From: Hyphomicrobiales bacterium
Lineage (GTDB): Bacteria; Pseudomonadota; Alphaproteobacteria; Rhizobiales; Beijerinckiaceae
Assembly (NCBI GenBank): GCA_930633525.1
Contig: CAKNFP010000001.1
Coordinates: forward strand, 310,001 to 374,000
Length of the DNA stretch: 64,000 nucleotides
Direction of reading: 5' to 3'
The notes beneath the pieces are model-generated. The model was given only the letters and a program-made list of their open reading frames with translations, was not told where the DNA came from and searched no databases. Made by a program: the position numbers and the translations under genes. Every line of letters begins with the position of its first letter. Within the stretch, counting starts at the first letter, position 1. This document shows, one piece after another, positions 18,180-27,347 of this stretch.

Positions 18180-19370
18180 TCAGCGCCCCCCACCGCCGGG
18201 CGGGAAGAGTGGTCCCCAAGGTCCCCGTGGGATCGAGCCTCGAGATGGAGAAGGGGATGGCCCGGGTGCGGGCTGCTGGGAGGCATTGCCCGGCAAGGCG
18301 GTACCCCAGGGGCCTGCATGAGGCTCGGAATTCGCTTCCGTGCCGCCATCGGTGGCATTTGCGGGCGGCGGCAACTCCGGCATGCGGCCGCCGCCGAAGC
18401 GCACCAGCCGGTCGACGCGCGACGCAATCGAGGGATGCGTCGCGAAGAGATCCGTGAAACCCGAACGCGGGTTGTCGATACACATCTCCATCACAGCCGA
18501 GGGCGCCGTTGGCAATTCGCCGCGGCCCTCGATCTTGAGCAGGGCGGAGATCATCGCATCCGGGTTCTTGGTGAGTTCCACGGCACCGGCATCGGCGAGA
18601 TACTCGCGCGAGCGTGACAGCGCGAAGCGGATGACCTGCGAGAGCAGCCAGGACAGGGCGATCAGGGCCAGTGCGATCAGGATGGCGGCAAAGGCCGCAC
18701 CCCCGCCGCCCTTCCGGTCACCGTCCGAGGAACTGCGCTGCGGCCGCGGCCGCGCCGCGCCGAATGACATGCGGGTGAGGCCGCGAAACAGCAGTTCGCC
18801 GAAGAAGGAGATGACGCCGGCGATCACCACCGCGATCACCATGAGGCGGACGTCGCCGTTGCGGATATGGGTCAGCTCATGCGCCAGCACGGCTTCCATC
18901 TCCTGGTCGTCGAGCGTCTCCATCAGGCCGCGCGTCACGGTCACCGCATACTGCTTCTCGTTCATGCCGGAGGCGAAGGCGTTGAGAACCGGGCTCTCCA
19001 TGATGTAGAGCCGCGGCATGGTGAGGCCGCGCGAGACGCAGAGGTTCTCCAGAAGCTGATAGAGCTTCGGCTCCTGCTGGCGCGTCACGGCATGGGCGCC
19101 GGTCGCGAGCGCAATGAGCCCACGGTTGAACTGATAAGCGATGAACAGCCAGACCAGCGCGGCGATCGTCGCCCAGGGAAAGGCCGCGACCAGATCATGG
19201 AAGGCGCGCGCCAACATGACGTCGAGCGGCGGCTCGTCATAGGCGAAGGCCTCGACGATCAAAGCCCCCGCGAAGACCATCACATAGACAAGCAGGAACA
19301 GTCCGACGAGCAGGAAGCCGGAGCGAATCCTGTTCGCCCGGATGTGGGTATAAAGGCCGAAGGCTTGCAT
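18180..19370 (-). CDS. M48 family membrane metalloprotease
   Basis: This 396-residue HtpX-like zinc protease has two N-terminal membrane segments (about residues 15-40 and 60-85) and the active-site motif VLAHELTHIRNGD. Two more hydrophobic segments follow, and the third zinc ligand lies in LSRSREYLADAGAVEL. The last 50 residues are a low-complexity tail rich in Pro, Gly and Ser, absent from E. coli HtpX (about 290 residues). It follows lemA on the same strand with a 36-base gap; lemA and M48 protease genes are frequently paired. A role in membrane-protein quality control is inferred. Confidence 0.88.
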   Translation of the reverse strand: MQAFGLYTHIRANRIRSGFLLVGLFLLVYVMVFAGALIVEAFAYDEPPLDVMLARAFHDLVAAFPWATIAALVWLFIAYQFNRGLIALATGAHAVTRQQEPKLYQLLENLCVSRGLTMPRLYIMESPVLNAFASGMNEKQYAVTVTRGLMETLDDQEMEAVLAHELTHIRNGDVRLMVIAVVIAGVISFFGELLFRGLTRMSFGAARPRPQRSSSDGDRKGGGGAAFAAILIALALIALSWLLSQVIRFALSRSREYLADAGAVELTKNPDAMISALLKIEGRGELPTAPSAVMEMCIDNPRSGFTDLFATHPSIASRVDRLVRFGGGRMPELPPPANATDGGTEANSEPHAGPWGTALPGNASQQPAPGPSPSPSRGSIPRGPWGPLFPPGGGGR

Positions 19371-19406
19371 AAGGCGCGGCCCTGAATGCGACCCGGCGGG
19401 CCTTTG

Positions 19407-19964
19407 TCAGAACTTGACGGTGGGCGCGACATCCAGCGTCTGCCGGGCTTCCGGCCCGACATCGAAGAACTCGCGTGGCGTGAAGCCCATCTGCGGCGCG
19501 AAGAGAACGGCCGGGAAGGCCTGGATCGAGGCGTTGTATTCGCTGACCGCATTGTTGAAGAAGCGTCGGGCCGAGGCCAGCTTGTTCTCGACATCCGACA
19601 GGTCGTTCTGGAGCTGCTGGAAGTTGGCGCTTGCCTTGAGGTCGGGATAAGCCTCGCCGAGCGCGATGAGCCGGCCGAGCGCGCCGGAGAGCTGCTGCTC
19701 GGCGGCCGCCTGCTGCTGCGGGCCCTGCGCCGCGATGGCCTTGTTGCGCGCCTCGACGACCGCCTCGAATGTGGCGCTCTCGTGCTGGGCATAACCTTTC
19801 ACGGTCTCGACGAGATTCGGGATGAGATCGTGGCGCTGCTTGAGCTGGACGTCGATGTCAGCGAAAGCCTGATTGACGCGCTGCCGGAGCCCGACGAGGC
19901 CGTTGTAGGTCGTAATGCCATAGAACACCAAACCGGCGATAATGGCGAGGATCACCCAGCTCAT
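19407..19964 (-). CDS. LemA family protein
   Basis: This 185-residue protein has one N-terminal membrane segment (MSWVILAIIAGLVFYGI) and a long helical domain. The family motif is YNGLVGLRQRVNQAFADIDV, followed by LKQRHDLIPNLVETVKGYA and the tail FNNAVSEYNASIQAFPAVLFA. The ATG was chosen because GGGAG lies seven bases upstream. A TTG seven codons earlier is the alternative. The function is unknown; pairing with the M48 protease suggests a shared membrane role. Confidence 0.92.
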   Translation of the reverse strand: MSWVILAIIAGLVFYGITTYNGLVGLRQRVNQAFADIDVQLKQRHDLIPNLVETVKGYAQHESATFEAVVEARNKAIAAQGPQQQAAAEQQLSGALGRLIALGEAYPDLKASANFQQLQNDLSDVENKLASARRFFNNAVSEYNASIQAFPAVLFAPQMGFTPREFFDVGPEARQTLDVAPTVKF

Positions 19965-20071
19965 AAACCTGCTCCCTGTCTCCAAGCCCCGCTATGTCTC
20001 AGATTCTTATGGCATTTTCTGGGGCGTTGCGAAAGCGTCGAAAGACACGCTCGCGCTGGAACGAGCCCGCC

Positions 20072-21253
20072 TCAAGGGTCGGGCAGGCGGCCGTTGGTGC
20101 CTTTACCGGTGAGGGACGCGAGTGCGTTCTCGAAGGCCTCGATATGCGGCGAGCCAAGCGCCGTTTCATTGGCCTCGAGGACCACGGCATCCGTTTTCGG
20201 CAAGCTCCTGGGGAGGTCGGGCGCCGCCTGGAATGGCACCCTGGACTCGTGGACACCGCCGTCCCGGAAGTCGACGATGCGGCTGAAATAGAAATAGAAC
20301 TTGCTGTCGCCGAGCGCGCGATTCATCGACAGGATGCGCAGGAATTGCCACATGAAGCTGGAACCCACCACCAGGAGCCGTGGCGGCGTTCCCTCGGCTG
20401 ACGTGGTGAAACGCCCGTGCGGCGAGGGATAGACCGGAAGTGTGACCGGCAGGTTGAGGAGCCGGGCGAGGTCATCCTCATCGTCGAACGGCCAGCGGTC
20501 GACCTCCACGCGGCTGAGCGTGAGTTGGCGCGGCGGGGTATCGAGTTGCTCCCCGAGAACGGCGAATGTATCGCGGATGGCCGGATAGACGCTGAGGTCG
20601 TTCCAATGGATCCCATCGCGGTTGAAGACCGGCAGGTCCTGGGAGGCCTTCGCCGCCTGCGCGAGTGTGTGTCCGTCGACGACACGCACGTCGTAAGGGG
20701 CAAGCGCGGCGCGCAGCCGGTTGTAGTCGCGGCTTGCGGCAGGCGTGCAGGGCTCTGGAAGTGAATCGGGATAGAGGGCGACCTTGCTCGGGCTGATGAT
20801 GAAGACAAAAGCCTTCCCCGCCCGCTCGACAGTCGCTGCGATGCGGGCGATACGCGCGGCCTGGCCCTCGGCATCGATCGGCGTGCCGCGCCCGCACCAG
20901 TCGTCGATATAGGTGGTCTCGTAGAGCATGCGGTTTTGGCCGATGACGATGCTCGGGACCGTGCTGCGGCCGAGCGCATAGGCCATGCCGTTGTTGATGC
21001 GGATGAATGTCTCGCGCGGCTGGCCCATGCGCTCCGTGAGAGCGGCCGCGACACTTGTTTGCAACGCGCCCGAGCGCAGCGCGGCAAGGCTCGGCTCGAT
21101 CGGCGGCAGCTCGGGCGTGGCGCCGGCGAGTTTGGCGACGGAAAAGCGCTGTGGTCCCTTGAGCGGGATGGCCCGCGCCACCATGGCGGCCGCCGGCGCC
21201 AGCATCACGAGCGCGACCGCGATCAGAAACCAGTGGCGGGCCATCGACTTCAA
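20072..21253 (-). CDS. AlgJ/AlgX-like SGNH O-acetyltransferase component
   Basis: This protein of about 393 residues has an N-terminal signal anchor (HWFLIAVALVMLAPAAAMVARA) and an SGNH-type domain facing the periplasm. Visible catalytic-type motifs are VVGSSFMWQF (nucleophile Ser) and FNRDGIHWND (Asp-x-x-His). YETTYIDDW and FIISPSKVALYPDSLP match the AlgX/AlgJ family. It should pass acetyl groups, supplied by the MBOAT protein encoded just upstream, to an exported polysaccharide. The TTG start has GGAG six bases before it; an ATG three codons later is the alternative. A much longer frame continues upstream, but that part is antisense or out-of-frame to the MBOAT gene. Confidence 0.8.
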   Translation of the reverse strand: MKSMARHWFLIAVALVMLAPAAAMVARAIPLKGPQRFSVAKLAGATPELPPIEPSLAALRSGALQTSVAAALTERMGQPRETFIRINNGMAYALGRSTVPSIVIGQNRMLYETTYIDDWCGRGTPIDAEGQAARIARIAATVERAGKAFVFIISPSKVALYPDSLPEPCTPAASRDYNRLRAALAPYDVRVVDGHTLAQAAKASQDLPVFNRDGIHWNDLSVYPAIRDTFAVLGEQLDTPPRQLTLSRVEVDRWPFDDEDDLARLLNLPVTLPVYPSPHGRFTTSAEGTPPRLLVVGSSFMWQFLRILSMNRALGDSKFYFYFSRIVDFRDGGVHESRVPFQAAPDLPRSLPKTDAVVLEANETALGSPHIEAFENALASLTGKGTNGRLPDP

Positions 21254-21267
21254 GCGTTTCTCCGCTG

Positions 21268-22668
21268 TCAGAACCGAAAATAGATGAACGGCTTGAAGGT
21301 CTCCGTAAAGACCCTGCCGAAGGCCCAGATGGCAAAACAGAGCATCACGAGTTGCTGCGCGACGGGCAGGGCACGTGCCAGAACGCGGCGTCCGAGGTGT
21401 TGCATCGGCCCAAGTGGCAGGAAGGACAGCACCAGGCCGGCCGCGAGGCATAAGGCGGTGTCCAGCTGCAGGCGCGGCAGGGGCGCGGTCCCATCGGTCC
21501 AGGGGCTCGCCATGGCGGCCAGGAAACCTCCCGCCTGCGCGAGGCTGACGGAGCGGAACAGGACCCAGCCAACGACCACAAGCAGGAATGTGATGGCGAT
21601 GCCGGCCACGCGCGGCAGCAAGGGCCAGACGCGTTTCATTCCGAAATGATCCGCCGAGACGAACAGCCCGTGGAAGGCCCCCCAGATCACGAAGGTCCAG
21701 CTCGCCCCGTGCCACAGGCCCGAGGCGAGGAAACAGATCCACAGATTGAGGTAGACGCGCCAGGGCGGCACGCGATTGCCGCCGAGCGGCACATAGAGGT
21801 AGTCGCGGATGAAGGTGGACAGCGAGATGTGCCAGCGCCGCCAGAAATCGGCGAAGCCCACCGCCAGATAGGGCTGGTTGAAGTTCTCGCGCAGGCGGAA
21901 ACCCAGCATGCGGGCAAGCCCGATCGCCATGTCCGTGTAGCCGGAAAAATCGAAGTAGATCTGTACCGTGAAGGCGAGCGCGCCGAGCCAGGCGGTCGCG
22001 AAGCCGAGCTCGTTCGTCGGCATGGCGAAGATCTGGTCGGCGAGAACCGCGACCTGGTCGGCGATCAGGACTTTCTTGGCGAGGCCCTGCAGGAAGCGGA
22101 AGGCTCCTTCCTCCACGTCGTTGAGCGTCAGCCGGTGATGCTCGATCTGGCCCTTCATCTCGTGGAACTTGAGGATGGGGCCGGCGAGGAGCTTGGGAAA
22201 CAGGAAGACGAACAGCAGGTAGTCGCGGATCGAGCGCGCGGTGCCGCATACGCCGCGATAGACATCGACGAGATAGGTGATCTTCTCGAAGACGATGAAG
22301 GAAATGCCGAGCGGCAGGATCACCTCCGGCCGGGGCACGTCCATCGTCACCAGCAGGGCATGCAGGTTGTCGAAGAGGAAGCCCGTGTATTTGCAGTAAA
22401 TCAGCAGGCCGAGATTGGTCGAAACGCCGAGCGTCAGCCAGAGCTTGCGCAGGCGCGGCTGGCGGCTGCGGACGATGGCCTCGGCAAAGACCATGTCGAT
22501 GAGACTGGAAGCGATCGCCACCAGTGCGAAGACGGGCTCGCCCCAGGCGTAGAAGAAGATGCTGGCGACGACGAGGAAGGCATTGCGCCAGCCGGCCGGC
22601 AAGGCGGCGTTGAGCGCAATCACCAGCGGAATGAAGAGGAAGAGAAAGACCGGCGAATTGAAGGGCAT
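21268..22668 (-). CDS. MBOAT family O-acyltransferase (AlgI-like)
   Basis: This 466-residue polytopic membrane protein of the MBOAT family resembles AlgI. It opens with the conserved FNSPVFLFLFIPLV and FFYAWGEP. Later it has DFSGYTDMAIGLARMLGF, FWRRWHISLSTFIRDYLYVPLGG and GLWHGASWTFVIWGAFHGL, the last carrying the putative active-site histidine. It would transfer acetyl from a cytoplasmic donor across the membrane to the SGNH partner. The start directly follows a 32-base duplicated segment and a 23-base G-run, so its true upstream sequence is uncertain. Confidence 0.88.
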   Translation of the reverse strand: MPFNSPVFLFLFIPLVIALNAALPAGWRNAFLVVASIFFYAWGEPVFALVAIASSLIDMVFAEAIVRSRQPRLRKLWLTLGVSTNLGLLIYCKYTGFLFDNLHALLVTMDVPRPEVILPLGISFIVFEKITYLVDVYRGVCGTARSIRDYLLFVFLFPKLLAGPILKFHEMKGQIEHHRLTLNDVEEGAFRFLQGLAKKVLIADQVAVLADQIFAMPTNELGFATAWLGALAFTVQIYFDFSGYTDMAIGLARMLGFRLRENFNQPYLAVGFADFWRRWHISLSTFIRDYLYVPLGGNRVPPWRVYLNLWICFLASGLWHGASWTFVIWGAFHGLFVSADHFGMKRVWPLLPRVAGIAITFLLVVVGWVLFRSVSLAQAGGFLAAMASPWTDGTAPLPRLQLDTALCLAAGLVLSFLPLGPMQHLGRRVLARALPVAQQLVMLCFAIWAFGRVFTETFKPFIYFRF

Positions 22669-22758
22669 GATGCGCGCGTCGTCGGGGCCGGCCCCCCCGC
22701 GGGGCCGGGGGGGGGGGGGGGGGGGGGGGCATGATGCGCGCGTCGTCGGGGCCGGCCC
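22663..22758. repeat. 32-bp direct repeat around a 23-bp poly-G run
   Basis: Bases 22663-22694 are repeated exactly at 22727-22758, and 22707-22729 is an uninterrupted run of 23 G. The sequence between the copies looks like a degraded reading of the hairpin that follows copy two. It lies between polA and the MBOAT gene. It may be real slippage DNA, but a sequencing or assembly artefact is more likely. Confidence 0.8.
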
Positions 22759-22772
22759 GCCTAGCGGGCCGG
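22752..22772 (-). terminator. Hairpin after polA
   Basis: CCGGCCCGC and GCGGGCCGG form a nine-base-pair perfect stem with a three-base loop, 24 bases past the polA stop. The downstream side is C-rich rather than T-rich, so termination efficiency is uncertain. Confidence 0.55.
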
Positions 22773-22795
22773 CTGAGTGGGTGCCGGAGGCGCCA

Positions 22796-25700
22796 TCAAT
22801 GCGCCTCTTCCCAATTCGACGCCGCGCGCGCATCCACATGCAGCGGCACCTTGAGTGCGACCGCCGGCAGGGGCGCCTGTTCCATCACGCCCTGGATCAG
22901 CGGCAGCGTGGCCTCGACTTCGGCCTCCGGTACCTCGAACACCAGTTCGTCGTGAACCTGCAGCAGCATGCGGGCGGAAAGCCCGGCGTCCGCGAGCGCC
23001 TTTTCCATGCGCGCCATCGCGCGGCGGATGATGTCCGAGGCGGAGCCCTGGAGTGGCGCGTTGATCGCCTGACGCTCCACGAAGGCACGCTGCGACGGAT
23101 TCGAGGACTTGATGTCGGGGTAGTGGCAGACGCGGCCGAAGATGGTCGTCACATAGCCGTTCTCGCGGCAGAACGCCTTGGTCTGGTCCATGTATTCCCG
23201 AATGCCGGGGAAACGCTCGAAATATTTGCGGATATAGGCGCCGGCCTCCTCGCGCCGAATGCTGAGCTGGTTGGCGAGGCCAAAGGCCGAGATGCCGTAG
23301 ATGATACCGAAATTGATGGCCTTGGCCCGGCGCCTGATCATCGGGTCCATGCCCTCAACCGGCACGCCGAACATCTCGGAGGCGGTCATCGCATGGATGT
23401 CGATGCCGTCCGAGAAGGCCTTTCGCAACTGCGGGATGTCGGCGATATGGGCGAGCAGACGCAGCTCGATCTGGCTGTAGTCGGCCGAGATCAGCTTCAT
23501 GCCCGGCGTCGCGACGAAGGCGGTGCGGATCTTGCGGCCTTCCTCCGTGCGCACGGGAATATTCTGCAGATTCGGCTCGGAGGATGACAGCCGCCCCGTC
23601 GTGGTCGCCGCCAGCGAATAGGAGGTGTGCACCCGATGTGTCTGCGGGTTCACATAGCCGGGGAGGGCATCCGTATAGGTGGACTTCAGCTTGGCAAGCT
23701 GGCGCCATTCCAGGATTTTCACCGGCAGGGCATGCCCTTCGGCGGCGAGGTCCTCCAGAACGCTCGCGCCGGTGCTCCATTGCCCCGTCGCGGTTTTCTT
23801 GGCACCCGGCAGCCCCATCTTGCCGAACAGGATGTCGCCGAGCTGCTTGGGCGAACCGATGGTGAAGCGCCCGCCGGCAAGCTCGTAGATCTCCTCTTCC
23901 AGCCCGGCGAGTGTCTGGGCGAAGCTGCCCGAGAGCCGGGAGAGAATCTGGCGATCGATGGCGATGCCGCGCCCTTCCATTCGGGCGAGGACCCCGAGAA
24001 GGGGCCGTTCCAGCGTTTCGTAGACGGTCGTCTTGCCTTCCGCGACGAGACGCGCCTTGAACACCTGCCAGAGCCGGAGCGCGACGTCCGCGTCCTCCGC
24101 CGCATAGGCCGTCGCCTTGTCGATGGCCACGCGGTCGAACGTAATGGCATTGCGGCCTTTGCCAGCAACGTCTCCGAAAGCGAGCGGGGTATGGCCGATG
24201 AACTTCTCGGACAGGGCATCGAGCCCGTGGCCCGCTATCCCGGATCGCCCAGCGTCCAGCGCGTAGGACATCAGCATCGTGTCGTCATAGGCGCTGATGG
24301 CGATTCCGTGCCGACTGAAGATCAGCCAGTCATACTTGAGGTTCTGCCCGATCTTGAGAACGTCCCGGCTCTCAAGCAGTGGCTTCAGCCGGGCGATGGC
24401 CTCGGTGATGGGGATCTGTCCCGGCAAAGGCCCGCCGCCGAACAGTCCGTCGCCGCCCTCGGCCTTGTGCTGCAAGGGAATGTAGCAGGCCTGCCCAGGT
24501 ATCACGGCGAGAGAGATACCGACCAGATCCGCCTGCATGGCGTCGAGCGAAGTCGTCTCCGTGTCGATCGCCACGCGGCCGGCCTCCCGCGCCATGGCGA
24601 CCCACTGGTCAAGGCGCTCAAGCGTCATGACCGTCTCGTAGGCGTCGCGATTGACCGGCGTGGCCAGCGCTTCGCCCGCGCGCTTGGCGGCGAGGTCTGC
24701 GGGAGTCGCCGACCCGGCATCGCTTTGGCGGGAAGGGGTTGCTGCGTTTGACGGTGCGAGCGCGGCTGCTGCTGCCGGCGCCGAGGCTCCAGCCGTAGCG
24801 GCGCCCGCGTCATTGTTGCCGGTCGCTTCGCTGGCCCCGGCCCCGCTCCAGATTGAGCCGGTTCCCACGGCCAGCCGGGCGTCCGGCTCGATTTCCGCTG
24901 CGTCGACGCCGTAGAGCTCGGACACACGCTTCGTGATGGTCGTGAATTCCAGCGCCTTGAGGAACGAGACGAGGGGCGCGGCGTCAGGCTCGACGAGGCC
25001 GAGATCGGTCAGCGGCGTCTCGACCGCGACATCGGTAACCAGGGACACGAGTTGCCGGGATATCAGGATCTTCTCGACGATCTCCGGATTGGTCAGGGTC
25101 TCGCGTCGCTTCGGCTGCTTGATCTCGCCGGCGCGAGCGAGAAGTTCATCCAGGTCACCGTACTCGCTGATGAGCTGGGCTGCGGTCTTGATGCCGATGC
25201 CGGGCGCGCCGGGCACGTTGTCGGTCGAGTCGCCGGCCAGGGACTGGACATCGACGACCTTGTCCGGCGTCACACCAAAATAATCCACCACTTCATCAAG
25301 GCCGATGCGCCGCTCGGGGCGGAAGCTGCCCTTGGATTGTGTGCCGGACGCCGGATCATACATGGCGACGCGCGGCCCGATCAGCTGCATCAGATCCTTG
25401 TCGGCGGAAATGATGAGCACGTCCGCGCCAGCGGCGGTCGCCTGTTTGGCATAGGTCGCGATGAGGTCATCCGCCTCATAGCGGTCCTGCTCCACGGGCT
25501 TCAGGCCGAAGGCCCGCACGGCCTCCCGCATCAGTGGAAATTGCGGGATGAGGTCCTCGGGCGGTTCCGAGCGGTTCGCCTTGTAGAGCGGGTAGAGCTC
25601 CTTGCGGAAAGAGTTCTCTGATTTGTCGAAGATGATGGCGAGATGGGTCGGCATTGTGCCGACGGCGCCCTCGCGCACGAACTGGAACAGCTTCGTGCAG

Positions 25701-25852
25701 AACAGCCGGACCGCGCCCGTGGGCAGGCCATCGGAACGATAGTTGTATTTCCTGTCCTGGTTCATGGACTGGAAATACGCGCGGAACACGAAGGAGGAGC
25801 CGTCGACCAGGAAAACGTGGTCACCGGGCTTCAGAGGGGCTGCATCGCTCAT
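22796..25852 (-). CDS. polA: DNA polymerase I
   Basis: This 1018-residue protein has all three PolA activities. The 5'-3' nuclease domain (about 1-310) shows FDKSENSFRKE, YEADDLIATYA and SADKDLMQLIG. The proofreading domain has AIDTETTSLDAM with acidic residues intact, and later YAAEDADVALRLW. The polymerase domain has motif A (SADYSQIELRLLAH), motif B (RRRAKAINFGIIYG) and motif C (LQVHDELVFEVPE). It is about 90 residues longer than E. coli Pol I (928). Much of the excess is an Ala-, Gly- and Ser-rich linker at about residues 335-395. Functions are Okazaki-fragment processing and repair. Confidence 0.98.
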   Translation of the reverse strand: MSDAAPLKPGDHVFLVDGSSFVFRAYFQSMNQDRKYNYRSDGLPTGAVRLFCTKLFQFVREGAVGTMPTHLAIIFDKSENSFRKELYPLYKANRSEPPEDLIPQFPLMREAVRAFGLKPVEQDRYEADDLIATYAKQATAAGADVLIISADKDLMQLIGPRVAMYDPASGTQSKGSFRPERRIGLDEVVDYFGVTPDKVVDVQSLAGDSTDNVPGAPGIGIKTAAQLISEYGDLDELLARAGEIKQPKRRETLTNPEIVEKILISRQLVSLVTDVAVETPLTDLGLVEPDAAPLVSFLKALEFTTITKRVSELYGVDAAEIEPDARLAVGTGSIWSGAGASEATGNNDAGAATAGASAPAAAAALAPSNAATPSRQSDAGSATPADLAAKRAGEALATPVNRDAYETVMTLERLDQWVAMAREAGRVAIDTETTSLDAMQADLVGISLAVIPGQACYIPLQHKAEGGDGLFGGGPLPGQIPITEAIARLKPLLESRDVLKIGQNLKYDWLIFSRHGIAISAYDDTMLMSYALDAGRSGIAGHGLDALSEKFIGHTPLAFGDVAGKGRNAITFDRVAIDKATAYAAEDADVALRLWQVFKARLVAEGKTTVYETLERPLLGVLARMEGRGIAIDRQILSRLSGSFAQTLAGLEEEIYELAGGRFTIGSPKQLGDILFGKMGLPGAKKTATGQWSTGASVLEDLAAEGHALPVKILEWRQLAKLKSTYTDALPGYVNPQTHRVHTSYSLAATTTGRLSSSEPNLQNIPVRTEEGRKIRTAFVATPGMKLISADYSQIELRLLAHIADIPQLRKAFSDGIDIHAMTASEMFGVPVEGMDPMIRRRAKAINFGIIYGISAFGLANQLSIRREEAGAYIRKYFERFPGIREYMDQTKAFCRENGYVTTIFGRVCHYPDIKSSNPSQRAFVERQAINAPLQGSASDIIRRAMARMEKALADAGLSARMLLQVHDELVFEVPEAEVEATLPLIQGVMEQAPLPAVALKVPLHVDARAASNWEEAH

Positions 25853-25918
25853 GCCCTGAGGGATACCGCAATGCGGCGTTCCACACCATACGCTTCGACG
25901 TCTCGGGCGGAGCCGCCC

Positions 25919-27142
25919 TCAGCGATCGTTGGCCGCCATCCACAGCCGCGCTTTCGGCCGGCTGGTGCGGAACTGCCCGCGCTCGATGGCAACGAAAGCA
26001 ATGGCCGTGATGCTCATGGTCGTGACCCACCAGGCAATCGCCGTGCCGGCGCCGAGGCAGGCCAGCACGAAACCCGCCGTCAACGCCGCCGTTATGCCGG
26101 GCACGAGGACCGCATGGGCGGCGGCTGCGCGTTGTGCCGCCCAGCCGAGCGCCAGGGCCAGGGAAACGGCACCGACCAACCCGAGTTCATACCAGATCTC
26201 GAAAGGCAGGCCGGTCGGGGCGGTCACGGGGATCTCTCCGGCGACGCGGCCACGCAGGCTCGCGTCGAACCCGTAGCCGGTGATCAGCCGCAGCGGATCG
26301 GCGCGCACAATGCTCGTCCAGGCGCGCATGGTCTCCGTCCACGGATGCGCCACGCCAAAGGCGAGCTTGACCAGCGGCTGCAGCACGAATGGCATGAAGG
26401 GCGCGGCCAGGACAATTCCGGCCATGCCCCATGATACCACCCGGATGCCGATTTTCGGGCGGATCGAGGTCAGCCCGAAGACGAAGGCGCTCAGCGCGAA
26501 GGCCAGGATGGCCATCGGCACAGCCCCGGCTACCATGGCAACGGCCGAGACGGCGGACAGCGCGAGCGCCAGCATGTTGCGCTGGCGCGAGACAAGCCAA
26601 GCCAGCGCCGGCCAGATCATCAAGGCAAGGCCCGCAAGGCCGCGCCCGAGGCTGGCTGCCGCATCGGGATCGTCATCGGACTGGCCGATCATGGCCAGGA
26701 TGATCGCGAGCACCGCCGCTGCCGCGACGCCGATGCCCGTGAGATAGAGGTTCGACGCCCGCACTCGCTCCGGAAGGGCGGCGGTGCCGGCGAGCGCCAG
26801 CACGATCGCGCCGAGAATGTTGATGAGCTTGTTGCCGCCGGTGCTCGGGAAGCGTGTCCAGATCAGCGAGAGGGCGGCCCATCCCACCAGCATCAGGACG
26901 GCAAGGCCGGCGCGTGAGGTGACGATGCGACGAACCGTCGCAAGTACGCGGGCCTGCCCGTCGAGTAGCGCTGCCATGACGAGAAGGGCGACACCGATCG
27001 GTTCCATGATCACGGCGGCGCGGCGCGTCACGAGCGCCGCGACCGGCACGGCCACCACCAGCAAGGCGAAACCTATGCGCCGCAGGAGGGCTGCCGCATC
27101 TGCCGCTGGGTCGAGTACCGTGGATTGGGAACGCGTGACCAT
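25919..27142 (-). CDS. O-antigen ligase-like membrane protein
   Basis: This protein of about 407 residues has around ten hydrophobic segments. It fits the Wzy/WaaL (O-antigen ligase) superfamily, with an ITGYGFDASLRGR loop and a periplasmic APTGLPFEIWYELGLVG segment that matches the family's His/Glu-Leu-Gly loop pattern. It may join or polymerise surface glycans. The start gives MVTRSQSTVLD before the first membrane segment; a longer frame exists upstream but runs into the transaldolase promoter region. No glycan genes lie next to it except the O-acetylation pair beyond polA. Confidence 0.65.
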   Translation of the reverse strand: MVTRSQSTVLDPAADAAALLRRIGFALLVVAVPVAALVTRRAAVIMEPIGVALLVMAALLDGQARVLATVRRIVTSRAGLAVLMLVGWAALSLIWTRFPSTGGNKLINILGAIVLALAGTAALPERVRASNLYLTGIGVAAAAVLAIILAMIGQSDDDPDAAASLGRGLAGLALMIWPALAWLVSRQRNMLALALSAVSAVAMVAGAVPMAILAFALSAFVFGLTSIRPKIGIRVVSWGMAGIVLAAPFMPFVLQPLVKLAFGVAHPWTETMRAWTSIVRADPLRLITGYGFDASLRGRVAGEIPVTAPTGLPFEIWYELGLVGAVSLALALGWAAQRAAAAHAVLVPGITAALTAGFVLACLGAGTAIAWWVTTMSITAIAFVAIERGQFRTSRPKARLWMAANDR

Positions 27143-27347
27143 GAGCTGCCTGAATAGAAAGGCGGTGCCCCCGGTGGCCACGCCAAAAAGCACGCTAGCC
27201 TGCCCATCGCGCAGAAGCTGTAGGTCGAATGCAACACTTCTGTATTGTTCTAACCGGGCAATTGACGCGGCTTGAGCCGGGACAAGGGCGTCGGATTGGA
27301 CTATGAAGCACGGCAACACCATATCTTATGTTTGAGGGAGAAGCGTA

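Noticed and set aside
21254..22732. A long N-terminal extension of the AlgJ-like protein
   Set aside because: It lies over the MBOAT gene in another frame, has no family match, and its start falls in the poly-G artefact region. The SGNH protein has a signal anchor and ribosome site at its own start.
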